Counted from the first letter of the stretch, positions 35,000-48,860 are shown. The stretch: 64,000 nt of DNA from Drechmeria coniospora (GCF_001625195.1 NC_054389.1:3070147-3134146), one strand, 5' to 3'. The notes: generated by a model not told the origin, from the letters alone. Numbers and translations: made by a program.

Positions 35000-37900
35000 T
35001 TATTTTACTTCCTTTACTTTCTATATTACCTATAATAATAATAAGTTATACTTATTTTATATAAATAATATAACTTTATTATATTATTCTATTACCTTTA
35101 CTCTTTATATTACTTATATTACTTAGTACCTTTATTTTATACTCTTACTTTTACCCCCTTTAGTTATATCCTACCCCTACTTAAGTATTATAATAAATAG
35201 TTTTAAGATTTTCTCTAAAAAGAATATTAAAAAAAATAAAAATAAAAAGAATATAAAAACTAATAAGTTTAAGTAGTATAATTAGTATATATTTATAGTA
35301 GTAGTATTAGGTTAGGCCTTTATTAAGGGTACTTTAGGGTTAGTTTTTTCCTTTAGTATATTTAAAATTTTATATTTTATTTTATAATTTACTTATACTT
35401 TACTATTTATATAGGGATCTCCCTATTATTATATAAATTCCTTTAGGGTTTCTATTTATACTAGGGCTTTTATTAGTTTTTAGGTTAGTTATCTATAACC
35501 TAGCTATTTTATAAAAGTATTATATTATCCCCTTTAGCCTTAGGCCCCTTTTATTATAAGAATATATTTAACTTAGTATTCCTCTTATAAGGTATTATTT
35601 TTATTTTAAACTAATAGTAAGCCTAGCTTTAAATTTTATACTACTTAATTAGGTAAGGGGTTATTTACTACCCTTTTAATAAGGTTTATATAAAAGGTAG
35701 GGTATAAGCCCTAAGGAATATTTAGTATTACTATAGGTAGTATTAGTACTACTAGTACTATAAACTTAAAAGCTATTTAGTTTAGCTTCCTATATAGCCT
35801 ATTAGTTTTAATATATTTAAGGCTAAGCTAAACCTTATTACCTACCTAAAACTTTTCTATTAAGTAACCTAAAGCTACTACTAACTTATATAAGAATTAT
35901 TATATAAAAGTAATAGCTACTTATATAATTTTTATTTTTTTCCTTAAATATTATAGGAAAGTAATAGCTTTCCCTTTTAGTATTATTATACTTACTTAGT
36001 TATTTTCTACCCTAAGTATTATATTAATTTTATAGTTTAATAATAGCTTATTTAGGTTAATTCCTATAACTAAAAACTCCTTATTATTTAGGGTAAGTTA
36101 GTAAGTAGTTAGGTAAGTGAATTAGTTAAATTACTTAAATATAATTAAAATTTATAAGGTAACTTAAATTTCTTAATTTACCCTTTTAGTACTTCTATCT
36201 ATTTAGGGGTAGTATAAAGTTAATAGGAGTCATTCTATATTAATAAGGAAGTATAGGAATATTTAAAACTTACTAAGTTAGTTTAATTCTTAATTTATTA
36301 TAATTTAGGTATAAAAACCTTTAAATTACTATTAATAAGTCTTAAACTATTTTATATAAGCTTTTATACTTATTATAGTTATTACCTTTAGTTAAATAAA
36401 TTTAAAAAGTTAGTTTATAATAACTATTAAGAACTAAAAGTCCTTATTATTTTATACTAATAGGTTAGTTATAAAGTTAATTAATATTTACTTTTAATAA
36501 TAATTTAATAAGGAAATTAATTATAGGAGTTCCTATTTCTATAAATAGCTCTTATAGCTTTAGTAGTAATAGTAATTCTAAATATACTATATTATATTTT
36601 ATAATATACTATATTACGTTTTATAATATACTATTTTAGTAAAAGTCCTACTAAAGTACTTAAAATATTATATTTTAACTAAGGTAGCCTAATATAGGTA
36701 ATTTATATACTTATTATATTATTTATATTATTAATAATTCCTAGGTTAATAACTATAGGTATTCCCTATAGTATATTATATTATAGGTATTAATAGTATA
36801 ATTAGCTATTTATTCCTTTATCTTTACTTTTACTAAGAATTTCTATATACTTATTATAATTACTTATTATTAAGCTTTATATATTATATTATTTTATAAT
36901 ACTTAATCCTATAATTCCTATAAGTAGGGTTTTAGGAAAAGTAATTAGTTAGTTAGTATATCCTATAAAAATAGTATTTCCTTTTCTATTTATCCTTATA
37001 CTATTAAGAGTAGTTAAAATATATTAATAGCTTTTTATTCCCTTTTTATTTTTAAATAAGCTTAGTCTACCCTTATATTTATAGCTATTATATTTTAGGT
37101 ATTTATTACTTTATAGCTAGCTTAGGCCCGGTTTATTTCTATATTTATTTAATTTATTTTTATATTTATAATTACTATATTCTAAGTATTAGGATATTTT
37201 TATATAGGTTAACCTTTAGGTACCTCCTATAGTATAGAGATTAATACTAATTAAAGTATTTATCCTAAGTATAATATATTCTCTTTATCTTATTCCTAAT
37301 ATAAAAGTATATTTAGCTATTATACTTATAAGCTTAATTTATACTATAGTAAGTAATTAAAGTTTATAAGAACTTTTACTTATTATACTTATTATTTTAA
37401 TATCTCTTATAGTTTAATAAAGTATTTAAGGTTCTTATAGTTTATTAAAATAGTAAATAGTTCTATAATACCTTATAGGTTTACTAATTATACTTTAAAA
37501 TAGCTAATAACTATTAAGAGTTTCTTATTATAAATTATATAATTCCTTTTTATTAGTATAAGTTTAGTTAAGTAGTAGGCTATTAGTTATAGGACCCCTT
37601 TACTATTAATTTACAAAAAGTATTTACTTAGTACCTTACTTAAGTAATTAGTCTTAATAAAAGTCTTCCTATTTAGGTCCTATTATACTAAGATTAAGTA
37701 TAATAAAAAGGTATACTTAAGGGATTAAAAGGCTATATTTTCTTTAAGTTTTTAGTAAAATAATATACCCCTTCCTATAAAAGCTATAAGTAGTTTTATA
37801 AGGTTTATAAAATTAAGAATAAATTTATAGTAAAAGTTTATAAAACCTAAAAAGCTTTAAATCCCCCTTACCTTAATAGGTAGTTACTATTCTTAAATTA

Positions 37901-40059
37901 TAGTAATTTTTGCTAGGTTAGGCCTAACCTTAATACTTACTTAAAAAATAAACCTAAGGTATTTAACTTTTATTATTATAAATATATACTTATTAAGATC
38001 TAAGTATAAATTAACTACCTAAAGCTACTTAAGGATTTCCTTAACTTTAGTAAGGTAGTTAGCCTTTAATCTAAAGGTATAGATTAGGATATTATTTAAA
38101 TAGGCTATAACTTACATTTTTAATTTATCCTATAATACTTTATTAATATATTTTTAAAATAAAGCTAATACTTTAGCTAAACTAAAGGGATAAACTAACT
38201 ATTTAAATAGACTAAATTATATATAAAATACTATAAGTAGTTTATCTCTTAGTACTATATATAACTTATAAAATATTACTTATATATTTAGTTTAATAAA
38301 CTAATATACCCTTAAGAGTAAGTAAAGTATTTCTTTAACTAATAGAAAAAAGTAATAATCCTATTATATAATTTTATTTAAGGCTTAGTAGTTTATATAT
38401 AGCCTTTATTCTTTATTTTCTTTCTTAATAAGTAATATTAATATTATTACTATTAATAAGCTTACCTATATTTATTCTTTATTTAGTAAGTTTATAATTT
38501 ATTTATAGACTTTAAGTAGTTAGTCTTATAGTATATTATATAATAGGCCCTAGGGTAGCTATAGTATTTTTCTTTTATTATTTTATTATAATTAAATATA
38601 GTAGTTTTAAAAGCCTTAGTATAATAATAAGCCTAAGGCTTATTTTTTATTAAAAAGATTAATATAGTCCTAAAGGGCTATTAAAAAAGTAGGTAAAGCT
38701 ATTACTATTATATTAATACTTTTAGGTACTTATAGTACTATTTCTTATAGTTTTATTACTATTTTTTATAAGCTTATTACTATTAGTACTTTTTATTATT
38801 TTTATAAAAAGATTTATATTAATATAAGGTATACTTTCTAAAACCTATTAAAAGAATAAATATTATTTACTTATATAATTTAGTTACCTATTGCTTTAAT
38901 TATAAGGGTTTAATTTATTATATTTAGAGTAACCTATTAGTATTTTATTTATAATAAATTTAGTATAGTATTTTAACTTAAGCCTAAAATAATATATAGA
39001 AGTATTAAGCTCTTTTAGCTATTTATATTAATTATTATATAAACTATATTAGTTATTATAAGTAGGTAAGGGTATTACCTATATTTTATTAAAATATTAT
39101 AATAGCTATTTAGAGTAATTATTTTATTAAAAAAGGAATAAGCTTAAATTATAAGTATTAGGTTATTCTTTTACTAATAGCCCTATAGTAGTTATAGCTA
39201 TTATTAATTTAAATATTAAGGAATTTTATAGAATTTATAAGTATAATAATAAGAAAGAATAGTTTATTTATTTTTAGTATAAATTTTTTAAACTTAATTT
39301 TTTAATTCCCTTAGTTCCTTATAGTTTACTTACCTATAAACCTTTTATACCTTTATATAAGATTTAGCTTAAAGGTATTTTTTTTTTCCTTAGTTTTTAG
39401 TTCCTTATAAATATATATTTTTTTCCTTAAGTAGCTTAAATACTTATTCCTAAAGTATATAGGATTATAGCTTATTATAGGTATTATTAAATATAGTAGC
39501 CTTCCTCCTTATAGTAAATATATATACTAACTATTTTATATTTATTTCTCTCTTTTTATATAACTTATTTTACTTACTATTAAGGCCTACTTTAGTCTTA
39601 GTTTATTTTTATTATTAGCTTAATTATAGCTACTTTAGGCCTAGCTATAGCTTTAAAGCCTACTATATTAACCCTTAATATTAAGGTATTACTATTCTTA
39701 TTAGGTTAGGGGGTTACTTTAGTTATTCCTTAGCTAGGCTTACTTTAGTTCTTAATTTTATTCTTTATATATTATAATTTTATTTTAAATATAATTTATT
39801 TATATATATTAATTACCTTATTATAGTTATTTATTATAGTCCTTTACTAAAGGATATAGTTCTTTATTTATTTAATTAACTTAATATAAAGCTTTATAAG
39901 TTTTACTTTACTAAACTAATATATTCCTCCTACTAATATAAGCTTTTCTTTAAAGTATATAAGGAATATTAAAAATAACTTTAATATCCTTTACCTAATA
40001 TCCTTTAGTTTAATAACTACTAGTTACTAGTAATAAGGGTTACTATAAGCTAATTTAAG
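35000..40059 (-). pseudogene. G1 gag-pol remnant (Gypsy)
   Basis: Minus-strand polyprotein, mirror image of G2. The 5' end of gag lies on the other side of G2 (47442-47970). Reverse transcriptase is clearest near 38050-38330, with the catalytic region at about 38085-38110 reading Y-L-N-N in place of Y-L-D-D and a preceding FSLAKVLALF-like segment. Integrase and chromodomain sequence follow toward 35000. Stops at Gln/Trp codons throughout. Confidence 0.82.
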
Positions 40060-40064
40060 GTATA

Positions 40065-40235
40065 TATTATAGTATTAGGCTTAGCCTAATATAGGAGAAC
40101 GAAGGGAACTAAGGGACTTACTAAAAGGAATATATATAACTAGAAGCCCTAATTACTAAGTAGTTTTCTTATTCTTTAAGTCTTTTAATAAAATTATTAA
40201 AAGTCCTAAAGCAACTACCTAATAACTTTATAATA
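40065..40235 (+). repeat. 5' LTR of G2 (171 bp)
   Basis: Starts TATTATAGTATTAGGC, ends ACTTTATAATA. An inverted-repeat core near the start (TATTAGGC / GCCTAATA, loop TTA) is shared with other G and H LTRs. The 11-nt stretch AAGTCTTTTAA at 40178-40188 is complementary to the primer-binding site just outside the LTR. Confidence 0.9.
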
Positions 40236-40236
40236 T

Positions 40237-40247
40237 TTAAAAGACTT
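40237..40247 (+). other. G2 self-priming primer-binding site
   Basis: TTAAAAGACTT starts two bases after the 5' LTR and is the exact reverse complement of 40178-40188 inside that LTR. This is the arrangement of Tf1/sushi-type elements, where the mRNA 5' end folds back to prime minus-strand synthesis. The same pairing exists in G1 (47978-47988 with 48038-48048). Confidence 0.75.
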
Positions 40248-40249
40248 TA

Positions 40250-43200
40250 CTTATACTAGTTAGGAGGAAGGAAAAGCCTAACTATTATAAGTTAAAATAA
40301 ATAAGGGGAAGCCTAAAGAAATTAACCTTTAGTAAGTTATAAAGGACTTTATAGTAAAAGTCTATTTAAAGTTTAGCTAAATATATACCTAAATAAAAAT
40401 ATACTTTATATAAATCTTAGCTTTATAAAAGAATAAGTAGTAATAGGTATAGTAAAACTTAGGGTACTTATCGGCCTAGCTAATAAATACCTTAATAATT
40501 AACCCTTAGTAAGAATAGACCGGAAATAAGTTAGGTATACTATAGGCCTATATTAAATATAAACTAATTTTAGTTAAGGACCTATATAATAGTAATAAGG
40601 GTACCTTTATAGCCTAGAAGTTCTATATAAACTATAAGCTTTAGGTAAATAGGGACTTTATTAGGTCCGCCTAAGATTAATAAATCTTTATTTAGTAAAA
40701 CCTTTTAGCTAAAGTTTAGTAATAAGTTATAATATACTTTAAGGAAGGCTCCTATATTAATTATAACTTATTTTAATTTCTAATATACCTTAAATCGGCT
40801 TATAGTAATCCCTACTACTAGTAACTAATAGTTATTAAACTAAAGGATATTAGGTAAAAAATATTAAAGTTATTCTTAGTATTCCTTATATACTTTAAAG
40901 AAAAGCTTATACTAATAGGAGGAATATATTAACTTAGTAAGGTAAAACTTATAAAGCTTTATATTAGGCTAATTAAGAAAATAAAGGACTATATCCTTTA
41001 GTAAGGGACTATAATAAATAACTATAATAAGGTAGTTAATATATATAAATAAATTATATCTAAAATATAATTATAATATATAAAGGATAAAATTAAGAAC
41101 TAAAATAGGCCTAGCTAAAGGATAGTTAGAGTAACTCCCTAACCTAATAAGAATAGTAATACCCTAATATTAAGGGTTAATATAGTAAGCTTTAGGGCTA
41201 TAGCTAGGCCTAAAGTAGCTATAACTAAACTAATAATAAAAATAAACTAAGGCTAAAGTAAGTCCTAATAGTAAGTAAAATAAATTATATAGGAAAACAA
41301 AAAATAAGTATAAGGTAGTTAGTATATATATTTACTATAGGGAGGAAGGCTACTATATTTAATAATACCTATAATAAGCTATAATTCTATATACCCTAGG
41401 GATAAGTATTTAGGCTACTTAGGGAAAAGAATATATTTATAAGGAATTAAAAATTAAAAAAAAAGAAAATAAAATACCTTTAAGCTAAGTCTTATATAAA
41501 GGTATAAAGGGTTTATAGGTAAGTAAACTATAAGGAACTAAAGGAATTAAAAAATTAAGTTTAAAAAGATTATACTAAAAATAAATTAATTATTCTTTCT
41601 TATTACTATACTTATAAATTCTATAAGATTTCTTAATATTTAAATTAATAGTAGCTATAACTACTATAGGGCTATTAATAAAAGGATAGCTTAATACCTA
41701 TAACTTAAGCTTATCCCTCTTTTAATAAAAAGGCTACTTTAAATAACTATTATAATATTTTAGTAAAATATAAGTAATACCCTTACTTACCCTATAATAA
41801 TTAATATAGTTTATATAATAATTAATATAAATAGCTAAAAGAGCCTAATACTCCTATATATTATCCTAAGCTTAAGTTAAAATACTATACTAAGTTTACT
41901 ATAAATAAAATACTAATAGGTTACCCTAAATATAATAAATTAAACCCTTATAATTAGGGTAGTAGGTAATTAAATTATATAAGTATATAATATTTACCCT
42001 CCTAATAAGTCTTAAGAGGTATACCTTATATTAGTATAAACCTTTTTACAAAAATAATAAGGAGTACTAATAGTAATAAGCTTATAAGAAATAGTAATAA
42101 AACTATAAAAAATAGTACTATAAGTACCTAAAAGTATAAATATAATAGTAATAGCCTTACTTACTTTTTTAGTAGTCCTTTAGGATTATATTAATTTCTT
42201 TAATAAGGAATAAGCCTTAGGCCTATTACTATATTAAGGCTCCTAAAACTATTATATTTAACTATAATAAAATAATAAGGGAGAAATACTATAACTACCC
42301 TAGGGCTTACTATATAATTTACTATAAGACTAACTACTTAAAGTCTATAAATAAATTATAAACCTACTAAATAAAGAATAAATATAAGTAAGTTTATTAA
42401 TAATAGTAGTACTAATACTACTTACTAAAAAAGAAAATAAAGAATAAAGGCTATACGTAAACTATTAGGCCTTAAATAAAATTATATAATAGGATTACTA
42501 CTTACTCTTATTAGTTAAAGAAATACTATACTTACTTTTAAAGGTATATTAGTTTACTAAACTAAATATATAAATAGTATTCTATAAGTTATATATAGCG
42601 CTAGGAAATAAACTATTTATAGTATTCTATATATAATTTAGTCTATTTAAATAGTTAGTTTACCCCTTCGGTTTAGCTAAAGTATTAGCTTTATTCTAAA
42701 GATATATTAATAAGGTATTATAAGATAAATTAAGGAAGTAGGTTATAGCCTATTTAAATAATATCCTAATCTATACCTTTAGATTAAAGGCTAACTACCT
42801 TACTAAGGTTAGGAAAATCCTTAAGTAGCTTTAAATAATTAGTTTATACCTAAATCTTAATAAGTATATATTTATAATAATAAAAGTTAAAGAATAATAA
42901 CTACTTACTAAAGTAAGGGGAATTAAAAGCTTTTTAGGTTTTATAAACTTTTACTATAAATTTATTTCTAATTTTATAAGCCTTATAGAACTACTTATAG
43001 CCCTTATAGGAAGACGTATACTATTTTATTAGGGACTTAAAGAAAATATAGCCTTTTAATTCCTTAAGTATACCTTTTTATTATACTTAATCCTAATATA
43101 ATAAGACCTAAATAGGAAAACTTTTATTAAGACTAATTACTTAAGTAAGGTATTAAGTAAATACTTTTTAGAAATTAATAGTAAGAAGGTCCTATAATTA

Positions 43201-45470
43201 GTAGCCTATTACTTAGCTAAACTTATATTAATAAAAAGGAATTATATAATCTATAATAAGGAACTTTTAGTAGTTATTAGCTATTTTAAGGTATAGTTAG
43301 TAAACCTATAAGGTATTATAGAACTATTTACTATTTTAATAAACTATAAGAACCTTAAATACTTTATTAAACTATAGGAGATATTAAAATAATAAGTATA
43401 ATAAGTAAAAGTCCTTATAAACTTTAATTACTTACTATAGTATAAATTAGGCTTATAAGTATAATAGCTAAATATACTTTTATATTAAGAATAGGATAAG
43501 AAAAATATACTATACTTAAAATAAATACTTTAGTTAGTATTAATTTCTATACTATAAAAGGTACCTAAAGGCTAACTTATATAAAAAGGTCCTAATACTT
43601 AGGATACTTAGAATATAATAATTATAAATATAAGAATAAATTAAGTAAATATAAGGATAAACTAAGCCTAGGCTAACTATAAAGTATTAAGCGCTTAAGA
43701 TATAATAGCTATAAATATAAAAGTAAACTAAGCCTATTTAAAGATAGAAAGGGGATAAGGAGCTATTAATATATCCTAACTACTCTTAGTAGTATAAGGA
43801 TAAATAGGAAAGGAAATATTATTTTTATAAAATATATTAACTAGCTAATTATTCTTCCTAAAACCCTACCTATAGGAATTATAAAACTAAATATTATAAA
43901 ATAATATAATATATAAAGCCTAATAATAAGCTATTATAATAAGTATATAGAAATTCTTAGTAAAAGTAAAGATAAAAGAATAAATAACTAATTATACTAT
44001 TAATACTTATAATATAATATACTATAGGGGATACCTATAGTTATTAGCCTAGGAACTATTAATAATATAAATAATATAATAAGTATATAAATTACCTATA
44101 TTAAGCTACTTAAGTTAAAATAAAATATTTTAGGTACTTTAGTAAGACTTTTACTAAAATAGTATATTATAGGATATAATATAGTATATTTAGAATTACT
44201 ATTACTACTAAAGCTATAAGAGCTATTTATAGAAATAGGGACTCCTATAACTAATCCCTTTACTAAACTATTATTAAAAGTAAATATTAATTAACTTTAT
44301 AATTAACCTATTAGTATAAAATAATAAGAACCCTTAATTCTTAATAGTTATTATAGACTACCTTTTTAAATTTATTTAACTAAAGGTAATAACTATAATA
44401 AGTATAAAGGCTTATATAAAATAATTTAAGACTTATTAATAGTAATTTAGGGGTTTTCCTACCTAAATTATAATAAATTAGGAATTAAACTAACTTAATA
44501 AGTTCTAGATATTCCTATACTTCCTTATTAGTATAAAATAACTCTTATTAATATTATACTACCCTTAGATAAATAGGGGTACTAAAAGGGTAAATTAAAA
44601 AATTTAAGCTACCCTATAGATTTAAATTTTATTTAAGTAATTTAACTAACTAACCTACTTAACTACCTACTAACTTACCCTAAATAATAGGGAGTTTTTA
44701 GTTATAGGAGTTAGCCTAAATAAGCTATTATTAAGCTATAAAATTAATATAATACCTAAAGTAAAGGATAACTAAATAAGTATAATAATACTAAAAGGAA
44801 AGGCTATTACTTTCCTATAATACCTAAGGGAAGGAATAAAAATTATATAAGTAGCTATTACCTTTATATAATAATACTTATATAAGTTAATAGTAGCTTT
44901 AGGTTACTTAGTAGAAAAATTTTAAGTAAGTAATAAGGTTTAGCTTAGCCTTAAATATATTAAAACTAATAGGCTATATAAAAAGCTAAACTAAGTAGCT
45001 TTTAAGTTTATAGTACTAATAGTACTAATACTACTTATAGTAATACTAAATATTCCTTAGGGCTTATACCCTACTTTTTATATAAACCTTATCGAAAAAG
45101 TAATAAATAACCCCTTACCTAGTTAGGTAGTATAAGATTTAAAGCTAGGCTTACTACTAATTTAAGATAAAAATAATACCTTATAAAAGGAATACTAAGT
45201 TAAATATATCTTTATAATAAGAAGGGCCTAAGGCTAAAGGGGATAATATAATACCCTTATAAAATAACTAAGTTATAAATAATTAACCTAAGAACTAATA
45301 AAGGCTTTAGTATAAATAGAAGCCCTAAAGGAATTTATATAGTAATAGGAAGATCCCTATATAAATAGTAAAGTATAAGTAAGCTATAAAATAAAATATA
45401 AAATTTTAACTATACTAAAGGAAAAAACTAACCCTAAAGTACTCTTAATAAGGGCCTAACTTAATACTAT
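40250..45470 (+). pseudogene. G2 gag-pol remnant with chromodomain
   Basis: Plus-strand chromovirus polyprotein riddled with TAA/TAG at Gln/Trp codons. Gag about 40300-41200, containing FKEGSYINYNLF and FLIYLKSAYSNPYY-type segments. RT about 42200-42900 with PFGLAKVLALF and the catalytic Y-L-N-N-I-L at about 42748-42775 (Asp to Asn). RNase H about 43000-43500. Integrase about 43850-44700, with IVIIDYLFKFIQ near 44340 and LYYPQINRG near 44550. A chromodomain-like region about 45100-45330 follows a PLPSQVVQD segment. Chromodomains direct integration to marked chromatin in this branch (established for chromoviruses; inferred here). Confidence 0.82.
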
Positions 45471-47265
45471 TACTATAAATATATACTAATTATACTACTT
45501 AAACTTATTAGTCTTTATATCCTTTTTACTTTTATCCTTCTTAATATTTTCCTTAAGGAGGGTTTAAAAACTATTTATTATAGTACTTAGGTAAAGGTAA
45601 AATATTATTAAAGGGGGTAAAAGTAAGGGTATAAAATAAAAGTACTAAATAACTTAAGTAATATAAAGGGTAAAAACAATAGGGTAATATAATAAAATTA
45701 TATTATTTATATAAAATAAGTATAACTTACTACTATTATAGGTAATATAAAGAGTAAAAGGAGTAAAATAATATAATAAAGGGGAACTATCTATATAAGA
45801 CTTATATAACTTATAGATATTATAGTATATCTTAGCTAAAGTAGCTACTAACTTAGTACTAATACCCTCCTATACCTACTAATAGTAGGTAAGACTATAT
45901 ATATTACTTTAAATACCTATTAGGGCTTAGGCTATACCTTAAGTAAATATATTAAGCTATATACTTAGTATACTACTAAAATAACTATTAACCTAAGCTA
46001 GGGTTAAGGTATTAGCAGTAAGGATAAAGGTATAATTTAAATTATTATTATTAGTAGTAGTAGGGAGGGAAATAATACTTAGTATAAGGGTAAGAGTATA
46101 AGTAAGATATATAAGGGTAGGCTTTATTTTAGCTAAGGCTAAAGTATAAGCTTAAATCCAACCTAAGGCTAGAAATTTAAGCAAAAGGATAATATAAATA
46201 CTTAGTATAGTTCTAACCTTAGGGTAGGCCTTAACTAAAATATAAATATTATACTAAGTATAAGTATAAAAGTTATATAAAGTATAATATAGCTAAAGGT
46301 ATATAGTAAATAAATATAGTACCTAAATATATTTAGTATATATATATATATATATATAGTAACTAGTACTATAGCTTAGTATATAATTATTATAGCTACT
46401 AGTAATAAGGTAATTAACGTAAGGGAGGTATATTTTATATACTTCCTCTAAAGGTATAAACTTCTTATTAAAAGAATTACCCTTTACTAAATATTTACCT
46501 AAAGTATAATAATAATTCGACTTATTAGTATAATAACTATAATATAGGCCTAAACTATATCTAGGGGGGGGGGGGAAAGTACCTATAGTAATAGATATAA
46601 TAGTAATAATAATAGTAATAGAAAGGTAAATAAGTCCTTTATAAGAAAAAAGTAATAATAATAAGAGTAGGATTAATAGTTTATATTATTATTAGCTTAT
46701 TAACTAATAGCCTAAAGAATATATAAAATAACCTTAATAAAAAAGTAATAACTTACCTTATAGGAGAGGAATAATAATAATAAAGGAGTAAGTATAATAG
46801 GAGGTAGTAAAGAAATTAATAATAAATTATATAGTAAAAAGCTAAAAAATAAGTAAGTATAATAATTAAAGGAAAAAGGAATAATAAAGTATAATAAGAA
46901 AGGAATAAAAAAAGTAATATAAAAAGAGTAATAAGAAGGAAAAATAAAATAATATTAAGTACTTTAAGTACCTAAAGAATACCTAAAGAAAGGATAAAGT
47001 AAAATAAAGTTAATTACCTTAGGTACTTAGTAAATACCTAGGGAAGGGCTAAGGTAAAATAAAGTTAGTTACTTTAGGTAACTAATAAGCTTCCAATAAG
47101 GAATAATATAAAAAGGAAACTATATATACTTAGTACCTAATAAATACTAAAAAAAAAAAAAAAATTTTTTAAGGGGAGCTATAAATTAAAAAGCTAGCCT
47201 AAGGAAGGGTAGGTTAGCTATAGCTATAGCTAGACTTTACTTTAAATAAGTAGAGCAAAATAGTA
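45471..47265 (+). other. G2 3' non-coding region
   Basis: About 1.8 kb between the chromodomain and the 3' LTR, with no readable frame. Contains an AT microsatellite (46340-46358), a G12 run (46564-46575) and an A15/T6 tract near 47150. The reverse-complement counterpart in G1 is 33512-35000, with the same landmarks in mirror order. Confidence 0.75.
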
Positions 47266-47436
47266 TATTATAATATTAGGCTTAGCCTAATATAGGAGAA
47301 TAAAGGGAACTAAAAGACCTACTAAAGGAATATATATAACTAAAAGCCCTAATTACTAAGTAGTTTTCCTATTCTTTAAGTCTTTTAATAAATATTATTA
47401 AGAGTCCTAAAGCAGCCGCCTAGTAACTCTATAATA
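47266..47436 (+). repeat. 3' LTR of G2 (171 bp)
   Basis: Starts TATTATAATATTAGGC, ends CTCTATAATA, followed by the GTATA duplication. Same length as the 5' LTR. Confidence 0.9.
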
Positions 47437-47441
47437 GTATA

Positions 47442-47989
47442 TTAAAAATTAAAATAAATTATAATTAATATAGGAGCCTTCCTTAAAGTATATTATAGCT
47501 TATTACTAAACTTTAGCTAAAAGGTTTTACTAAATAAAGATCTATTAGTTCTAGGCGGACCTAATAAAGTTCCTATTTACCTAAAGCTTATAGTTTATAT
47601 AGAACTTTTAGGCTATAAAGGTACTCTTATTACTATTATATAAGTCCCTAACTAAAATTAGTTTATATTTAATATAGGCCTATAGTATATTTAATTTATT
47701 CTTAGTTTATTCCTACTAAAAGTTAATTATTAAAATATTTATTAGCTAGACTAATAAGTACCCTAGGTCTTACTATAACTATTACTATTTATTCTTTTAT
47801 AAAGTTAAAATTTAAATAAAGTATATTTCTATTTAGGTATATATTTAGCTAAACTTTATATAGACTTTTGCTATAAAGTCCTTTATAACTTACTAAAGGT
47901 TAATTTCTTTAGGCTTTCCCTTATTTATTTTAACTTATAATAGTTAGGCTTTTCCTTCCTCCTAATTAATATAAGTAAAGTCTTTTAAA
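47442..47989 (-). pseudogene. G1 gag N-terminal fragment and leader
   Basis: Minus-strand continuation of G1 beyond G2: the reverse complement matches G2 40236-40780 (start of gag). The self-priming site lies at 47978-47988 beside the LTR. RIP-mutated, not translatable. Confidence 0.8.
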
Positions 47990-48161
47990 TATTATAAAGT
48001 TACTAGGTAACTACTTTAGGACTCTTAATAATATTTATTAAAAGACTTAAAGGATAGGAAAACTACTTAGTAACTAGGGCTTCTAGTTATATGTATTCCT
48101 CCTAGTAGGTCCCTTAGTTCCTTCCGTTCTCCTATATCGGGCTAAGCCTAATACTATAATA
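47990..48161 (-). repeat. 5' LTR of G1 (172 bp)
   Basis: TATTATAAAG to ACTATAATA on plus; partner of 33340-33511. Retains more CpG/CpA (TTCCGTTCTCC) than the 3' LTR, so RIP hit the two ends unevenly. Confidence 0.9.
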
Positions 48162-48166
48162 AATAC

Positions 48167-48825
48167 TCCTATTATACTTAGTTATTTTAACTTCTTAATA
48201 CTAATAATATTATAGTAAGTATTATAGTATTGGGCTTAGCCCAATATAGGAGAACGGAGGGAACTAAGGGACCTACTAAGAGGAATGCATACAACTAGAA
48301 TCCCTAGTTATTAAGTAGTTTTCCCTCCTTTAAGTCTTTTAATAAATATTATTAAGAGCTCTAGAGCAGTTGCTTAGTAACTCTATAACAGTAAGTTAGA
48401 AAGGTTACTAAGCGGCTAGAGAATATAATAAATAATAAAAATAAGGCTTTTAATAATACCTTTAACTATAACTTTAACCGTTTAATTTAAGGATCCTTAA
48501 CTACTACTATAGAGCTAATATAGGTAAAGAAGGACCTTTAGTAAACGAAAAAGGTAAAAAGAGCTTATTAACTTTATTAGGTATTAAAGAATAAGGTCCT
48601 AAAGACTAATAGAATCCTTATAGTTAAATAGGGCTATTAAATAGTAGAGTTAAAGGTAAATAATAATATTGCTTAGGCTTATAGGAAGGTAAAGGCTATA
48701 GATAAAAAGGTCTATACTATAGTAAAACGGGTATTTATTAATACTATAAAAAAGGTATAAAAATAATAGAGAACTAAAGTATTAGAATATCTATAGGTCT
48801 ATAATAAAAAGGGCGGTCTTTATAC
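48167..48825 (+). pseudogene. Fot1-like transposase, C-terminal part
   Basis: Continues the transposase after G1: 48167-48214, then (past a solo LTR) 48396-48825. The second piece reads as a Lys/Gln-rich C-terminal tail typical of Fot1 transposases, with KDL..TKKVKRAYQL.QVLKNKVLKT near 48530-48600 and an AQAYRKVKAIDKK-type segment near 48670-48710. Stops at Gln/Trp codons. Joins in order to 32150-33339. Confidence 0.72.
48220..48390 (+). repeat. Solo Gypsy G-family LTR (171 bp)
   Basis: Starts TATTATAGTATTGGGC, ends CTCTATAACA; target duplication GTAAG at 48215-48219 and 48391-48395. Inserted in the C-terminal part of the Fot1-like transposase, 54 bp from the G1 duplication. Less mutated than the G1/G2 LTRs. 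Confidence 0.92.
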
Positions 48826-48860
48826 TAAAAAATACTATTAAATTAGAAGCTATTACTAAA

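Larger units (their letters stand above)
40065..47436 (+). mobile_element. Ty3/Gypsy chromovirus G2 nested in G1
   Basis: Complete plus-strand Gypsy element of 7,372 bp: LTRs 40065-40235 and 47266-47436 (171 bp each), target duplication GTATA (40060-40064, 47437-47441). It is inserted in G1's gag in the opposite orientation, so the two elements form long inverted arms. Domain order gag, RT, RNase H, integrase, chromodomain identifies the chromovirus branch. Confidence 0.92.
33340..48161 (-). mobile_element. Ty3/Gypsy chromovirus G1, host of G2
   Basis: Minus-strand Gypsy element with LTRs 33340-33511 (3') and 47990-48161 (5') and target duplication AATAC (33335-33339, 48162-48166). It is interrupted by a second copy, G2 (40065-47436), at what is its gag. 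Its own interior is 33512-40059 plus 47442-47989, about 7.4 kb with LTRs. Extremely AT-rich with CpA nearly absent, so RIP is close to saturation. Confidence 0.9.
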
